Origin: Leuctra nigra
Taxonomy: Eukaryota > Arthropoda > Insecta > Plecoptera > Leuctridae
Length of the DNA: 64,000 nt
Direction: 5' to 3'
Assembly (NCBI GenBank): GCA_934045905.1
Contig: OW203766.1
Location: 16,672,309-16,736,308 of the forward strand
The notes beneath the pieces are model-generated. The model saw only the letters and a program-made list of their open reading frames with translations, did not search any database and was not told the DNA's origin. The position numbers and the translations under genes are program-made. Shown piece by piece: positions 1-14,403 of the stretch; the stretch's first letter is position 1, and every line of letters starts with the position of its first letter.

Positions 1-3000
1 CATCACGTGGTTACTCTAGACCAATCACTGACAATGCTCAGAGGAGGATCCTGCAGGACACATCACGTGGTTACTCTAGACCAATCACTGACAATGCTCA
101 GAGGAGGATCCTGCAGGACACATCACGTGGTTACTCTAGACCAATCACTGACAATGCTCAGAGGAGGATCCTGCAGGACACATCACGTGGTTACTCTCAA
201 CCAATCACTGACAATGCTCAGAGGAGGATCCTGCAGGACACATCACGTGGTTACTCTCAACCAATCACTGACAATGCTCAGAGGAGGATCCTGCAGGACA
301 CATCACGTGGTTACTCTCAACCAATCACTGACAATGCTCAGAGGAGGATCCTGCAGGACACATCACGTGGTCACTCTAGACCAATCACTGACAATGCTCA
401 GAGGAGGATCCTGCAGGACACATCACGTGGTTACTCTCAACCAATCACTGACAATGCTCAGAGGAGGATCCTGCAGGACACATCACGTGGTTACTCTAGA
501 CCAATCACTGACAATGCTCAGAGGAGGATCCTGCAGGACACATCACGTGGTTACTCTCAACCAATCACTGACAATGCTCAGAGGAGGATCCTGCAGGACA
601 CATCACGTGGTTACTCTAGACCAATCACTGACAATGCTCAGAGGAGGATCCTGCAGGACACATCACGTGGTTACTCTAGACCAATCACTGACAATGCTCA
701 GAGGAGGATCCTGCAGGACACATCACGTGGTTACTCTAGACCAATCACTGACAATGCTCAGAGGAGGATCCTGCAGGACACATCACGTGGTTACTCTCAA
801 CCAATCACTGACAATGCTTAGAGGAGGCTCCTGCAGGACACATCACGTGGTTACTCTAGACCAATCACTGACAATGCTCAGAGGAGGATCCTGCAGGACA
901 CATCACGTGGTTACTCTCAACCAATCACTGACAATGCTCAGAGGAGGATCCTGCAGGACACATCACGTGGTTACTCTAGACCAATCACTGACAATGCTCA
1001 GAGGAGGATCCTGCAGGACACATCAGGTGGTTACTCTCAACCAATCACTGACAATGCTCAGAGGAGGATCCTGCAGGACACATCACGTGGTTACTCTCAA
1101 CCAATCACTGACAATGCTCAGAGGAGGATCCTGCAGGACACATCACGTGGTTACTCTCAACCAATCACTGACAATGCTCAGAGGAGGATCCTGCAGGACA
1201 CATCACGTGGTTACTCTAGACCAATCACTGACAATGCTCAGAGGAGGATCCTGCAGGACACATCACGTGGTTACTCTCAACCAATCACTGACAATGCTCA
1301 GAGGAGGATCCTGCAGGACACATCACGTGGTTACTCTCAACCAATCACTGACAATGCTCAGAGGAGGATCCTGCAGGACACATCACGTGGTTACTCTAGA
1401 CCAATCACTGACAATGCTCAGAGGAGGATCCTGCAGGACACATCACGTGGTTACTCTAGACTAATCACTGACAATGCTCAGAGGAGGATCCTGCAGGACA
1501 CATCACGTGGTTACTCTAGACCAATCACTGACAATGCTCAGAGGAGGATCCTGCAGGACACATCACGTGGTTACTCTCAACCAATCACTGACAATGCTCA
1601 GAGGAGGATCCTGCAGGACACATCACGTGGTTACTCTAGACCAATCACTGACAATGCTCAGAGGAGGATCCTGCAGGACACATCACGTGGTTACTCTCAA
1701 CCAATCACTGACAATGCTCAGAGGAGGATCCTGCAGGACACATCACGTGGTTACTCTGGACCAATCACTGACAATGCTCAGAGGAGGATCCTGCAGGACA
1801 CATCACGTGATTACTCTCAACCAATCACTGACAATGCTCAGAGGAGGATCCTGCAGGACACATCACGTGGTTACTCTCAACCAATCACTGACAATGCTCA
1901 GAGGAGGATCCTGCAGGACACATCACGTGGTTACTCTAGACCAATCACTGACAATGCTCAGAGGAGGATCCTGCAGGACACATCACGTGGTTACTCTCAA
2001 CCAATCACTGACAATGCTCAGAGGAGGATCCTGCTGGACACATCACGTGGTTACTCTCAACCAATCACTGACAATGCTCAGAGGAGGATCCTGCAGGACA
2101 CATCACGTGGTTACTCTAGACCAATCACTGACAATGCTCAGAGGAGGATCCTGCAGGACACATCACGTGGTTACTCTCAACCAATCACTGACAATGCTCA
2201 GAGGAGGATCCTGCAGGACACATCACGTGGTTACTCTAGACCAATCACTGACAATGCTCAGAGGAGGCTCCTGCAGGACACATCACGTGGTTACTCTAGA
2301 CCAATCACTGACAATGCTCAGAGGAGGATCCTGCAGGACACATCACGTGGTTACTCTGGACCAATCACTGACAATGCTCAGAGGAGGATCCTGCAGGACA
2401 CATCACGTGGTTACTCTAGACCAATCACTGACAATGCTCAGAGGAGGATCCTGCAGGACACATCACGTGGTTACTCTAGACCAATCACTGACAATGCTCA
2501 GAGGAGGATCCTGCAGGACACATCACGTGGTTACTCTAGACCAATCACTGACAATGCTCAGAGGAGGATCCTGCAGGACACATCACGTGGTTACTCTCAA
2601 CCAATCACTGACAATGCTCAGAGGAGGATCCTGCAGGACACATCACGTGGTTACTCTCAACCAATCACTGACAATGCTCAGAGGAGGATCCTGCAGGACA
2701 CATCACGTGGTTACTCTCAACCAATCACTGACAATGCTCAGAGGAGGATCCTGCAGGACACATCACGTGGTTACTCTAGACCAATCACTGACAATGCTCA
2801 GAGGAGGATCCTGCAGGACACATCACGTGGTTACTCTGGACCAATCACTGACAATGCTCAGAGGAGGATCCTGCAGGACACATCACGTGGTTACTCTCAA
2901 CCAATCACTGACAATGCTCAGAGGAGGATCCTGCAGGACACATCACGTGGTTACTCTAGACCAATCACTGACAATGCTCAGAGGAGGATCCTGCAGGACA

Positions 3001-4380
3001 CATCACGTGGTTACTCTAGACCAATCACTGACAATGCTCAGAGGAGGATCCTGCAGGACACATCACGTGGTTACTCTAGACCAATCACTGACAATGCTCA
3101 GAGGAGGATCCTGCAGGACACATCACGTGGTTACTCTAGACCAATCACTGACAATGCTCAGAGGAGGATCCTGCAGGACACATCACGTGATTACTCTAGA
3201 CCAATCACTGACAATGCTCAGAGGAGGATCCTGCAGGACACATCACGTGGTTACTCTAGACCAATCACTGACAATGCTCAGAGGAGGATCCTGCAGGACA
3301 CATCACGTGGTTACTCTAGACCAATCACTGACAATGCTCAGAGGAGGATCCTGCAGGACACATCACGTGGTTACTCTAGACCAATCACTGACAATGCTCA
3401 GAGGAGGATCCTGCAGGACACATCACGTGGTTACTCTCAACCAATCACTGACAATGCTCAGAGGAGGATCCTGCAGGACACATCACGTGGTTACTCTCAA
3501 CCAATCACTGACAATGCTCAGAGGAGGATCCTGCAGGACACATCACGTGGTTACTCTAGACCAATCACTGACAATGCTCAGAGGAGGATCCTGCAGGACA
3601 CATCACGTGGTTACTCTAGACCAATCACTGACAATGCTCAGAGGAGGATCCTGCAGGACACATCACGTGGTTACTCTCAACCAATCACTGACAATGCTCA
3701 GAGGAGGATCCTGCAGGACACATCACGTGGTTACTCTCAACCAATCACTGACAATGCTCAGAGGAGGATCCTGCAGGACACATCACGTGGTTACTCTCAA
3801 CCAATCACTGACAATGCTCAGAGGAGGATCCTGCAGGACACATCACGTGGTCACTCTAGACCAATCACTGACAATGCTCAGAGGAGGATCCTGCAGGACA
3901 CATCACGTGGTTACTCTCAACCAATCACTGACAATGCTCAGAGGAGGATCCTGCAGGACACATCACGTGGTTACTCTAGACCAATCACTGACAATGCTCA
4001 GAGGAGGATCCTGCAGGACACATCACGTGGTTACTCTCAACCAATCACTGACAATGCTCAGAGGAGGATCCTGCAGGACACATCACGTGGTTACTCTAGA
4101 CCAATCACTGACAATGCTCAGAGGAGGATCCTGCAGGACACATCACGTGGTTACTCTCAACCAATCACTGACAATGCTCAGAGGAGGATCCTGCAGGACA
4201 CATCACGTGGTTACTCTCAACCAATCACTGACAATGCTCAGAGGAGGATCCTGCAGGACACATCACGTGGTTACTCTAGACCAATCACTGACAATGCTCA
4301 GAGGAGGATCCTGCAGGACACATCACGTGGTTACTCTAGACCAATCACTGACAATGCTCAGAGGAGGATCCTGCAGGACA

Positions 4381-5040
4381 CATCACGTGGTCACTCTCAA
4401 CCAATCACTGACAATGCTCAGAGGAGGATCCTGCAGGACACATCACGTGGTTACTCTCAACCAATCACTGACAATGCTCAGAGGAGGCTCCTGCAGGACA
4501 CATCACGTGGTTACTCTAGACCAATCACTGACAATGCTCAGAGGAGGATCCTGCAGGACACATCACGTGGTTACTCTAGACCAATCACTGACAATGCTCA
4601 GAGGAGGATCCTGCAGGACACATCACGTGGTTACTCTAGACCAATCACTGACAATGCTCAGAGGAGGATCCTGCAGGACACATCACGTGGTTACTCTAGA
4701 CCAATCACTGACAATGCTCAGAGGAGGATCCTGCAGGACACATCACGTGGTCACTCTCAACCAATCACTGACAATGCTCAGAGGAGGATCCTGCAGGACA
4801 CATCACGTGGTTACTCTCAACCAATCACTGACAATGCTCAGAGGAGGCTCCTGCAGGACACATCACGTGGTTACTCTAGACCAATCACTGACAATGCTCA
4901 GAGGAGGATCCTGCAGGACACATCACGTGGTTACTCTAGACCAATCACTGACAATGCTCAGAGGAGGATCCTGCAGGACACATCACGTGGTTACTCTAGA
5001 CCAATCACTGACAATGCTCAGAGGAGGATCCTGCAGGACA
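4381..5040. repeat. Tandemly duplicated six-unit block in the satellite
   Basis: Units from 4381 and again from 4741 follow the same rare-variant order: a B unit with GGTCACTC, a B unit with GGCTCC, then A units. Five of six positions match. This is a 360-bp segmental duplication inside the array. Confidence 0.75.
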
Positions 5041-5880
5041 CATCACGTGGTTACTCTCAACCAATCACTGACAATGCTCAGAGGAGGATCCTGCAGGACA
5101 CATCACGTGGTTACTCTTGACCAATCACTGACAATGCTCAGAGGAGGATCCTGCAGGACACATCACGTGGTTACTCTAGACCAATCACTGACAATGCTCA
5201 GAGGAGGATCCTGCAGGACACATCACGTGGTTACTCTCAACCAATCACTGACAATGCTCAGAGGAGGATCCTGCAGGACACATCACGTGGTTACTCTCAA
5301 CCAATCACTGACAATGCTCAGAGGAGGATCCTGCAGGACACATCACGTGGTTACTCTAGACTAATCACTGACAATGCTCAGAGGAGGCTCCTGCAGGACA
5401 CATCAGGTGATTACTCTCAACCAATCACTGACAATGCTCAGAGGAGGATCCTGCAGGACACATCACGTGGTTACTCTAGACCAATCACTGACAATGCTCA
5501 GAGGAGGATCCTGCAGGACACATCACGTGGTTACTCTCAACCAATCACTGACAATGCTCAGAGGAGGATCCTGCAGGACACATCACGTGGTTACTCTCAA
5601 CCAATCACTGACAATGCTCAGAGGAGGATCCTGCAGGACACATCACGTGGTTACTCTCAACCAATCACTGACAATGCTCAGAGGAGGACCCTGCAGGACA
5701 CATCACGTGGTTACTCTCAACCAATCACTGACAATGCTCAGAGGAGGATCCTGCAGGACACATCACGTGGTTACTCTAGACCAATCACTGACAATGCTCA
5801 GAGGAGGATCCTGCAGGACACATCACGTGGTTACTCTCAACCAATCACTGACAATGCTCAGAGGAGGATCCTGCAGGACA

Positions 5881-5939
5881 CATCACGTGGTTACTCTAGA
5901 AAATCACTGACAATGCTCAGAGGAGGATCCTGCAGGACA
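5881..5939. repeat. Single 59-bp unit, the only indel in the array
   Basis: In this unit TCTAGACCAATC reads TCTAGAAAATC, a net loss of one base near 5901. Every later unit up to the gap is shifted by one, so any frame read from the left is broken here. It may be a real mutation or a consensus error in a long-read assembly. Confidence 0.9.
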
Positions 5940-8900
5940 CATCACGTGATTACTCTCAACCAATCACTGACAATGCTCAGAGGAGGATCCTGCAGGACAC
6001 ATCACGTGGTTACTCTCAACCAATCACTGACAATGCTCAGAGGAGGATCCTGCAGGACACATCACGTGGTTACTCTAGACCAATCACTGACAATGCTCAG
6101 AGGAGGATCCTGCAGGACACATCACGTGATTACTCTCAACCAATCACTGACAATGCTCAGAGGAGGATCCTGCAGGACACATCACGTGGTTACTCTAGAC
6201 CAATCACTGACAATGCTCAGAGGAGGATCCTGCAGGACACATCACGTGGTTACTCTCAACCAATCACTGACAATGCTCAGAGGAGGATCCTGCAGGACAC
6301 ATCACGTGGTTACTCTAGACTAATCACTGACAATGCTCAGAGGAGGATCCTGCAGGACACATCACGTGGTTACTCTAGACCAATCACTGACAATGCTCAG
6401 AGGAGGATCCTGCAGGACACATCACGTGGTTACTCTCAACCAATCACTGACAATGCTCAGAGGAGGATCCTGCAGGACACATCACGTGGTTACTCTAGAC
6501 CAATCACTGACAATGCTCAGAGGAGGATCCTGCAGGACACATCACGTGGTTACTCTCAACCAATCACTGACAATGCTCAGAGGAGGATCCTGCAGGATTC
6601 ATCACGTGGTTACTCTAGACCAATCACTGACAATGCTCAGAGGAGGATCCTGCAGGACACATCACGTGGTTACTCTCAACCAATCACTGACAATGCTCAG
6701 AGGAGGATCCTGCAGGACACATCACGTGGTTACTCTCAACCAATCACTGACAATGCTCAGAGGAGGATCCTGCAGGACACATCACGTGGTTACTCTAGAC
6801 CAATCACTGACAATGCTCAGAGGAGGATCCTGCAGGACACATCACGTGGTTACTCTAGACCAATCACTGACAATGCTCAGAGGAGGATCCTGCAGGACAC
6901 ATCACGTGGTTACTCTCAACCAATCACTGACAATGCTCAGAGGAGGATCCTGCAGGACACATCACGTGGTTACTCTAGACCAATCACTGACAATGCTCAG
7001 AGGAGGATCCTGCAGGACACATCACGTGGTTACTCTCAACCAATCACTGACAATGCTCAGAGGAGGATCCTGCAGGACACATCACGTGGTTACTCTAGAC
7101 TAATCACTGACAATGCTCAGAGGAGGATCCTGCAGGACACATCACGTGGTTACTCTAGACCAATCACTGACAATGCTCAGAGGAGGATCCTGCAGGACAC
7201 ATCACGTGGTTACTCTAGACCAATCACTGACAATGCTCAGAGGAGGATCCTGCAGGACACATCACGTGGTTACTCTAGACCAATCACTGACAATGCTCAG
7301 AGGAGGATCCTGCAGGACACATCACGTGGTTACTCTCAACCAATCACTGACAATGCTCAGAGGAGGATCCTGCAGGACACATCACGTGGTTACTCTAGAC
7401 CAATCACTGACAATGCTCAGAGGAGGATCCTGCAGGACACATCACGTGGTTACTCTAGACCAATCACTGACAATGCTCAGAGGAGGATCCTGCAGGACAC
7501 ATCACGTGGTTACTCTAGACCAATCACTGACAATGCTCAGAGGAGGATCCTGCAGGACACATCACGTGGTTACTCTAGACCAATCACTGACAATGCTCAG
7601 AGGAGGATCCTGCAGGACACATCACGTGGTTACTCTCAACCAATCACTGACAATGCTCAGAGGAGGATCCTGCAGGACACATCACGTGGTTACTCTAGAC
7701 CAATCACTGACAATGCTCAGAGGAGGATCCTGCAGGACACATCACGTGGTTACTCTCAACCAATCACTGACAATGCTCAGAGGAGGATCCTGCAGGACAC
7801 ATCACGTGGTTACTCTAGACCAATCACTGACAATGCTCAGAGGAGGATCCTGCAGGACACATCACGTGGTTACTCTAGACTAATCACTGACAATGCTCAG
7901 AGGAGGATCCTGCAGGACACATCACGTGGTTACTCTAGACCAATCACTGACAATGCTCAGAGGAGGATCCTGCAGGACACATCACGTGGTTACTCTAGAC
8001 TAATCACTGACAATGCTCAGAGGAGGATCCTGCAGGACACATCACGTGGTTACTCTAGACCAATCACTGACAATGCTCAGAGGAGGATCCTGCAGGACAC
8101 ATCACGTGGTTACTCTCAACCAATCACTGACAATGCTCAGAGGAGGATCCTGCAGGACACATCACGTGGTTACTCTCAACCAATCACTGACAATGCTCAG
8201 AGGAGGATCCTGCAGGACACATCACGTGGTTACTCTAGACCAATCACTGACAATGCTCAGAGGAGGATCCTGCAGGACACATCACGTGGTTACTCTAGAC
8301 TAATCACTGACAATGCTCAGAGGAGGATCCTGCAGGACACATCACGTGGTTACTCTAGACCAATCACTGACAATGCTCAGAGGAGGATCCTGCAGGACAC
8401 ATCACGTGGTTACTCTAGACCAATCACTGACAATGCTCAGAGGAGGATCCTGCAGGACACATCACGTGGTTACTCTCAACCAATCACTGACAATGCTCAG
8501 AGGAGGATCCTGCAGGACACATCACGTGGTTACTCTAGACCAATCACTGACAATGCTCAGAGGAGGATCCTGCAGGACACATCACGTGGTTACTCTCAAC
8601 CAATCACTGACAATGCTCAGAGGAGGATCCTGCAGGACACATCACGTGGTTACTCTCAACCAATCACTGACAATGCTCAGAGGAGGATCCTGCAGGACAC
8701 ATCACGTGGTTACTCTAGACTAATCACTGACAATGCTCAGAGGAGGATCCTGCAGGACACATCACGTGGTTACTCTAGACCAATCACTGACAATGCTCAG
8801 AGGAGGATCCTGCAGGACACATCACGTGGTTACTCTAGACCAATCACTGACAATGCTCAGAGGAGGATCCTGCAGGACACATCACGTGGTTATTCTAGAC

Positions 8901-11900
8901 CAATCACTGACAATGCTCAGAGGAGGATCCTGCAGGACACATCACGTGGTTACTCTCAACCAATCACTGACAATGCTCAGAGGAGGATCCTGCAGGACAC
9001 ATCACGTGGTTACTCTAGACCAATCACTGACAATGCTCAGAGGAGGATCCTGCAGGACACATCACGTGGTTACTCTGGACCAATCACTGACAATGCTCAG
9101 AGGAGGATCCTGCAGGACACATCACGTGGTTACTCTAGACCAATCACTGACAATGCTCAGAGGAGGATCCTGCAGGACACATCACGTGGTTACTCTCAAC
9201 CAATCACTGACAATGCTCAGAGGAGGATCCTGCAGGACACATCACGTGGTTACTCTAGACCAATCACTGACAATGCTCAGAGGAGGATCCTGCAGGACAC
9301 ATCACGTGGTTACTCTCAACCAATCACTGACAATGCTCAGAGGAGGATCCTGCAGGACACATCACGTGGTTACTCTAGACCAATCACTGACAATGCTCAG
9401 AGGAGGATCCTGCAGGACACATCACGTGGTTACTCTCAACCAATCACTGACAATGCTCAGAGGAGGATCCTGCAGGACACATCACGTGGTTACTCTAGAC
9501 CAATCACTGACAATGCTCAGAGGAGGATCCTGCAGGACACATCACGTGGTTACTCTAGACCAATCACTGACAATGCTCAGAGGAGGATCCTGCAGGACAC
9601 ATCACGTGGTCACTCTAGACCAATCACTGACAATGCTCAGAGGAGGATCCTGCAGGACACATCACGTGGTTACTCTAGACCAATCACTGACAATGCTCAG
9701 AGGAGGATCCTGCAGGACACATCACGTGGTTACTCTCAACCAATCACTGACAATGCTCAGAGGAGGATCCTGCAGGACACATCACGTGGTTACTCTCAAC
9801 CAATCACTGACAATGCTCAGAGGAGGATCCTGCAGGACACATCACGTGGTTACTCTCAACCAATCACTGACAATGCTCAGAGGAGGATCCTGCAGGACAC
9901 ATCACGTGGTTACTCTAGACCAATCACTGACAATGCTCAGAGGAGGATCCTGCAGGACACATCACGTGGTTACTCTAGACCAATCACTGACAATGCTCAG
10001 AGGAGGATCCTGCAGGACACATCACGTGGTCACTCTAGACCAATCACTGACAATGCTCAGAGGAGGATCCTGCAGGACACATCACGTGGTTACTCTAGAC
10101 CAATCACTGACAATGCTCAGAGGAGGATCCTGCAGGACACATCACGTGGTCACTCTAGACCAATCACTGACAATGCTCAGAGGAGGATCCTGCAGGACAC
10201 ATCACGTGGTTACTCTAGACCAATCACTGACAATGCTCAGAGGAGGATCCTGCAGGACACATCACGTGGTTACTCTCAACCAATCACTGACAATGCTCAG
10301 AGGAGGATCCTGCAGGACACATCACGTGGTTACTCTAGACTAATCACTGACAATGCTCAGAGGAGGATCCTGCAGGACACATCACGTGGTTACTCTAGAC
10401 CAATCACTGACAATGCTCAGAGGAGGATCCTGCAGGACACATCACGTGGTTACTCTAGACCAATCACTGACAATGCTCAGAGGAGGATCCTGCAGGACAC
10501 ATCACGTGGTTACTCTAGACCAATCACTGACAATGCTCAGAGGAGGATCCTGCAGGACACATCACGTGGTTACTCTAGACCAATCACTGACAATGCTCAG
10601 AGGAGGATCCTGCAGGACACATCACGTGGTTACTCTAGACCAATCACTGACAATGCTCAGAGGAGGATCCTGCAGGACACATCACGTGGTTACTCTAGAC
10701 CAATCACTGACAATGCTCAGAGGAGGACCCTGCAGGACACATCACGTGGTTACTCTCAACCAATCACTGACAATGCTCAGAGGAGGATCCTGCAGGACAC
10801 ATCACGTGGTTACTCTAGACCAATCACTGACAATGCTCAGAGGAGGATCCTGCAGGACACATCACGTGGTTACTCTCAACCAATCACTGACAATGCTCAG
10901 AGGAGGATCCTGCAGGACACATCACGTGGTTACTCTCAACCAATCACTGACAATGCTCAGAGGAGGATCCTGCAGGACACATCACGTGGTTACTCTCAAC
11001 CAATCACTGACAATGCTCAGAGGAGGATCCTGCAGGACACATCACGTGGTTACTCTAGACCAATCACTGACAATGCTCAGAGGAGGATCCTGCAGGACAC
11101 ATCACGTGGTTACTCTCAACCAATCACTGACAATGCTCAGAGGAGGATCCTGCAGGACACATCACGTGGTTACTCTAGACCAATCACTGACAATGCTCAG
11201 AGGAGGATCCTGCAGGACACATCACGTGGTTACTCTAGACCAATCACTGACAATGCTCAGAGGAGGATCCTGCAGGACACATCACGTGGTTACTCTAGAC
11301 CAATCACTGACAATGCTCAGAGGAGGATCCTGCAGGACACATCACGTGGTTACTCTAGACCAATCACTGACAATGCTCAGAGGAGGATCCTGCAGGACAC
11401 ATCACGTGGTTACTCTCAACCAATCACTGACAATGCTCAGAGGAGGATCCTGCAGGACACATCACGTGGTTACTCTAGACCAATCACTGACAATGCTCAG
11501 AGGAGGATCCTGCAGGACACATCACGTGGTTACTCTAGACCAATCACTGACAATGCTCAGAGGAGGATCCTGCAGGACACATCACGTGGTTACTCTCAAC
11601 CAATCACTGACAATGCTCAGAGGAGGATCCTGCAGGACACATCACGTGGTTACTCTCAACCAATCACTGACAATGCTCAGAGGAGGATCCTGCAGGACAC
11701 ATCACGTGGTTACTCTCAACCAATCACTGACAATGCTCAGAGGAGGATCCTGCAGGACACATCACGTGGTTACTCTAGACCAATCACTGACAATGCTCAG
11801 AGGAGGATCCTGCAGGACACATCACGTGGTTACTCTAGACCAATCACTGACAATGCTCAGAGGAGGATCCTGCAGGACACATCACGTGGTTACTCTAGAC

Positions 11901-14203
11901 CAATCACTGACAATGCTCAGAGGAGGATCCTGCAGGACACATCACGTGGTTACTCTAGACCAATCACTGACAATGCTCAGAGGAGGATCCTGCAGGACAC
12001 ATCACGTGGTTACTCTAGACCAATCACTGACAATGCTCAGAGGAGGATCCTGCAGGACACATCACGTGGTTACTCTAGACCAATCACTGACAATGCTCAG
12101 AGGAGGATCCTGCAGGACACATCACGTGGTTACTCTCAACCAATCACTGACAATGCTCAGAGGAGGATCCTGCAGAACACATCACGTGGTTACTCTAGAC
12201 CAATCACTGACAATGCTCAGAGGAGGATCCTGCAGGACACATCACGTGGTTACTCTAGACTAATCACTGACAATGCTCAGAGGAGGATCCTGCAGGACAC
12301 ATCACGTGGTTACTCTCAACCAATCACTGACAATGCTCAGAGGAGGCTCCTGCAGGACACATCACGTGGTTACTCTAGACCAATCACTGACAATGCTCAG
12401 AGGAGGATCCTGCAGGACACATCACGTGGTTACTCTAGACCAATCACTGACAATGCTCAGAGGAGGATCCTGCAGGACACATCACGTGGTTACTCTCAAC
12501 CAATCACTGACAATGCTCAGAGGAGGATCCTGCAGGACACATCACGTGGTTACTCTCAACCAATCACTGACAATGCTCAGAGGAGGATCCTGCAGGACAC
12601 ATCACGTGGTTACTCTAGACCAATCACTGACAATGCTCAGAGGAGGATCCTGCAGGACACATCACGTGGTTACTCTCAACCAATCACTGACAATGCTCAG
12701 AGGAGGATCCTGCAGGACACATCACGTGGTTACTCTAGACCAATCACTGACAATGCTCAGAGGAGGATCCTGCAGGACACATCACGTGGTTACTCTAGAC
12801 CAATCACTGACAATGCTCAGAGGAGGATCCTGCAGGACACATCACGTGGTTACTCTAGACCAATCACTGACAATGCTCAGAGGAGGATCCTGCAGGACAC
12901 ATCACGTGGTTACTCTAGACCAATCACTGACAATGCTTAGAGGAGGATCCTGCAGGACACATCACGTGGTTACTCTAGACCAATCACTGACAATGCTCAG
13001 AGGAGGATCCTGCAGGACACATCACGTGGTTACTCTCAACCAATCACTGACAATGCTCAGAGGAGGATCCTGCAGGACACATCACGTGGTTACTCTCAAC
13101 CAATCACTGACAATGCTCAGAGGAGGATCCTGCAGGACACATCACGTGGTTACTCTCAACCAATCACTGACAATGCTCAGAGGAGGATCCTGCAGGACAC
13201 ATCACGTGGTTACTCTCAACCAATCACTGACAATGCTCAGAGGAGGATCCTGCAGGACACATCACGTGGTTACTCTCAACCAATCACTGACAATGCTCAG
13301 AGGAGGATCCTGCAGGACACATCACGTGGTTACTCTCAACCAATCACTGACAATGCTCAGAGGAGGCTCCTGCAGGACACATCACGTGGTTACTCTCAAC
13401 CAATCACTGACAATGCTCAGAGGAGGATCCTGCAGGACACATCACGTGGTTACTCTCAACCAATCACTGACAATGCTCAGAGGAGGATCCTGCAGGACAC
13501 ATCACGTGGTTACTCTAGACCAATCACTGACAATGCTCAGAGGAGGATCCTGCAGGACACATCACGTGGTTACTCTAGACCAATCACTGACAATGCTCAG
13601 AGGAGGATCCTGCAGGACACATCACGTGGTTACTCTAGACCAATCACTGACAATGCTCAGAGGAGGATCCTGCAGGACACATCACGTGGTTACTCTCAAC
13701 CAATCACTGACAATGCTCAGAGGAGGCTCCTGCAGGACACATCACGTGGTTACTCTAGACCAATCACTGACAATGCTCAGAGGAGGCTCCTGCAGGACAC
13801 ATCACGTGGTTACTCTAGACCAATCACTGACAATGCTCAGAGGAGGATCCTGCAGGACACATCACGTGGTTACTCTAGACCAATCACTGACAATGCTCAG
13901 AGGAGGCTCCTGCAGGACACATCACGTGGTTACTCTCAACCAATCACTGACAATGCTCAGAGGAGGATCCTGCAGGACACATCACGTGGTTACTCTCAAC
14001 CAATCACTGACAATGCTCAGAGGAGGATCCTGCAGGACACATCACGTGGTTACTCTCAACCAATCACTGACAATGCTCAGAGGAGGATCCTGCAGGACAC
14101 ATCACGTGGTTACTCTAGACCAATCACTGACAATGCTCAGAGGAGGATCCTGCAGGACACATCACGTGGTTACTCTCAACCAATCACTGACAATGCTCAG
14201 AGG

Positions 14204-14403
14204 NNNNNNNNNNNNNNNNNNNNNNNNNNNNNNNNNNNNNNNNNNNNNNNNNNNNNNNNNNNNNNNNNNNNNNNNNNNNNNNNNNNNNNNNNNNNNNNNN
14301 NNNNNNNNNNNNNNNNNNNNNNNNNNNNNNNNNNNNNNNNNNNNNNNNNNNNNNNNNNNNNNNNNNNNNNNNNNNNNNNNNNNNNNNNNNNNNNNNNNNN
14401 NNN
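14204..14403. other. Assembly gap of exactly 200 N inside the satellite
   Basis: There are 200 consecutive N with satellite on both sides in the same orientation. Flanking unit starts at 14160 and 14408 are 248 bp apart, which is not a multiple of 60, so 200 is probably a placeholder size. The true number of units here is unknown. Short minus-strand reading frames across this gap are artefacts. Confidence 0.97.
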
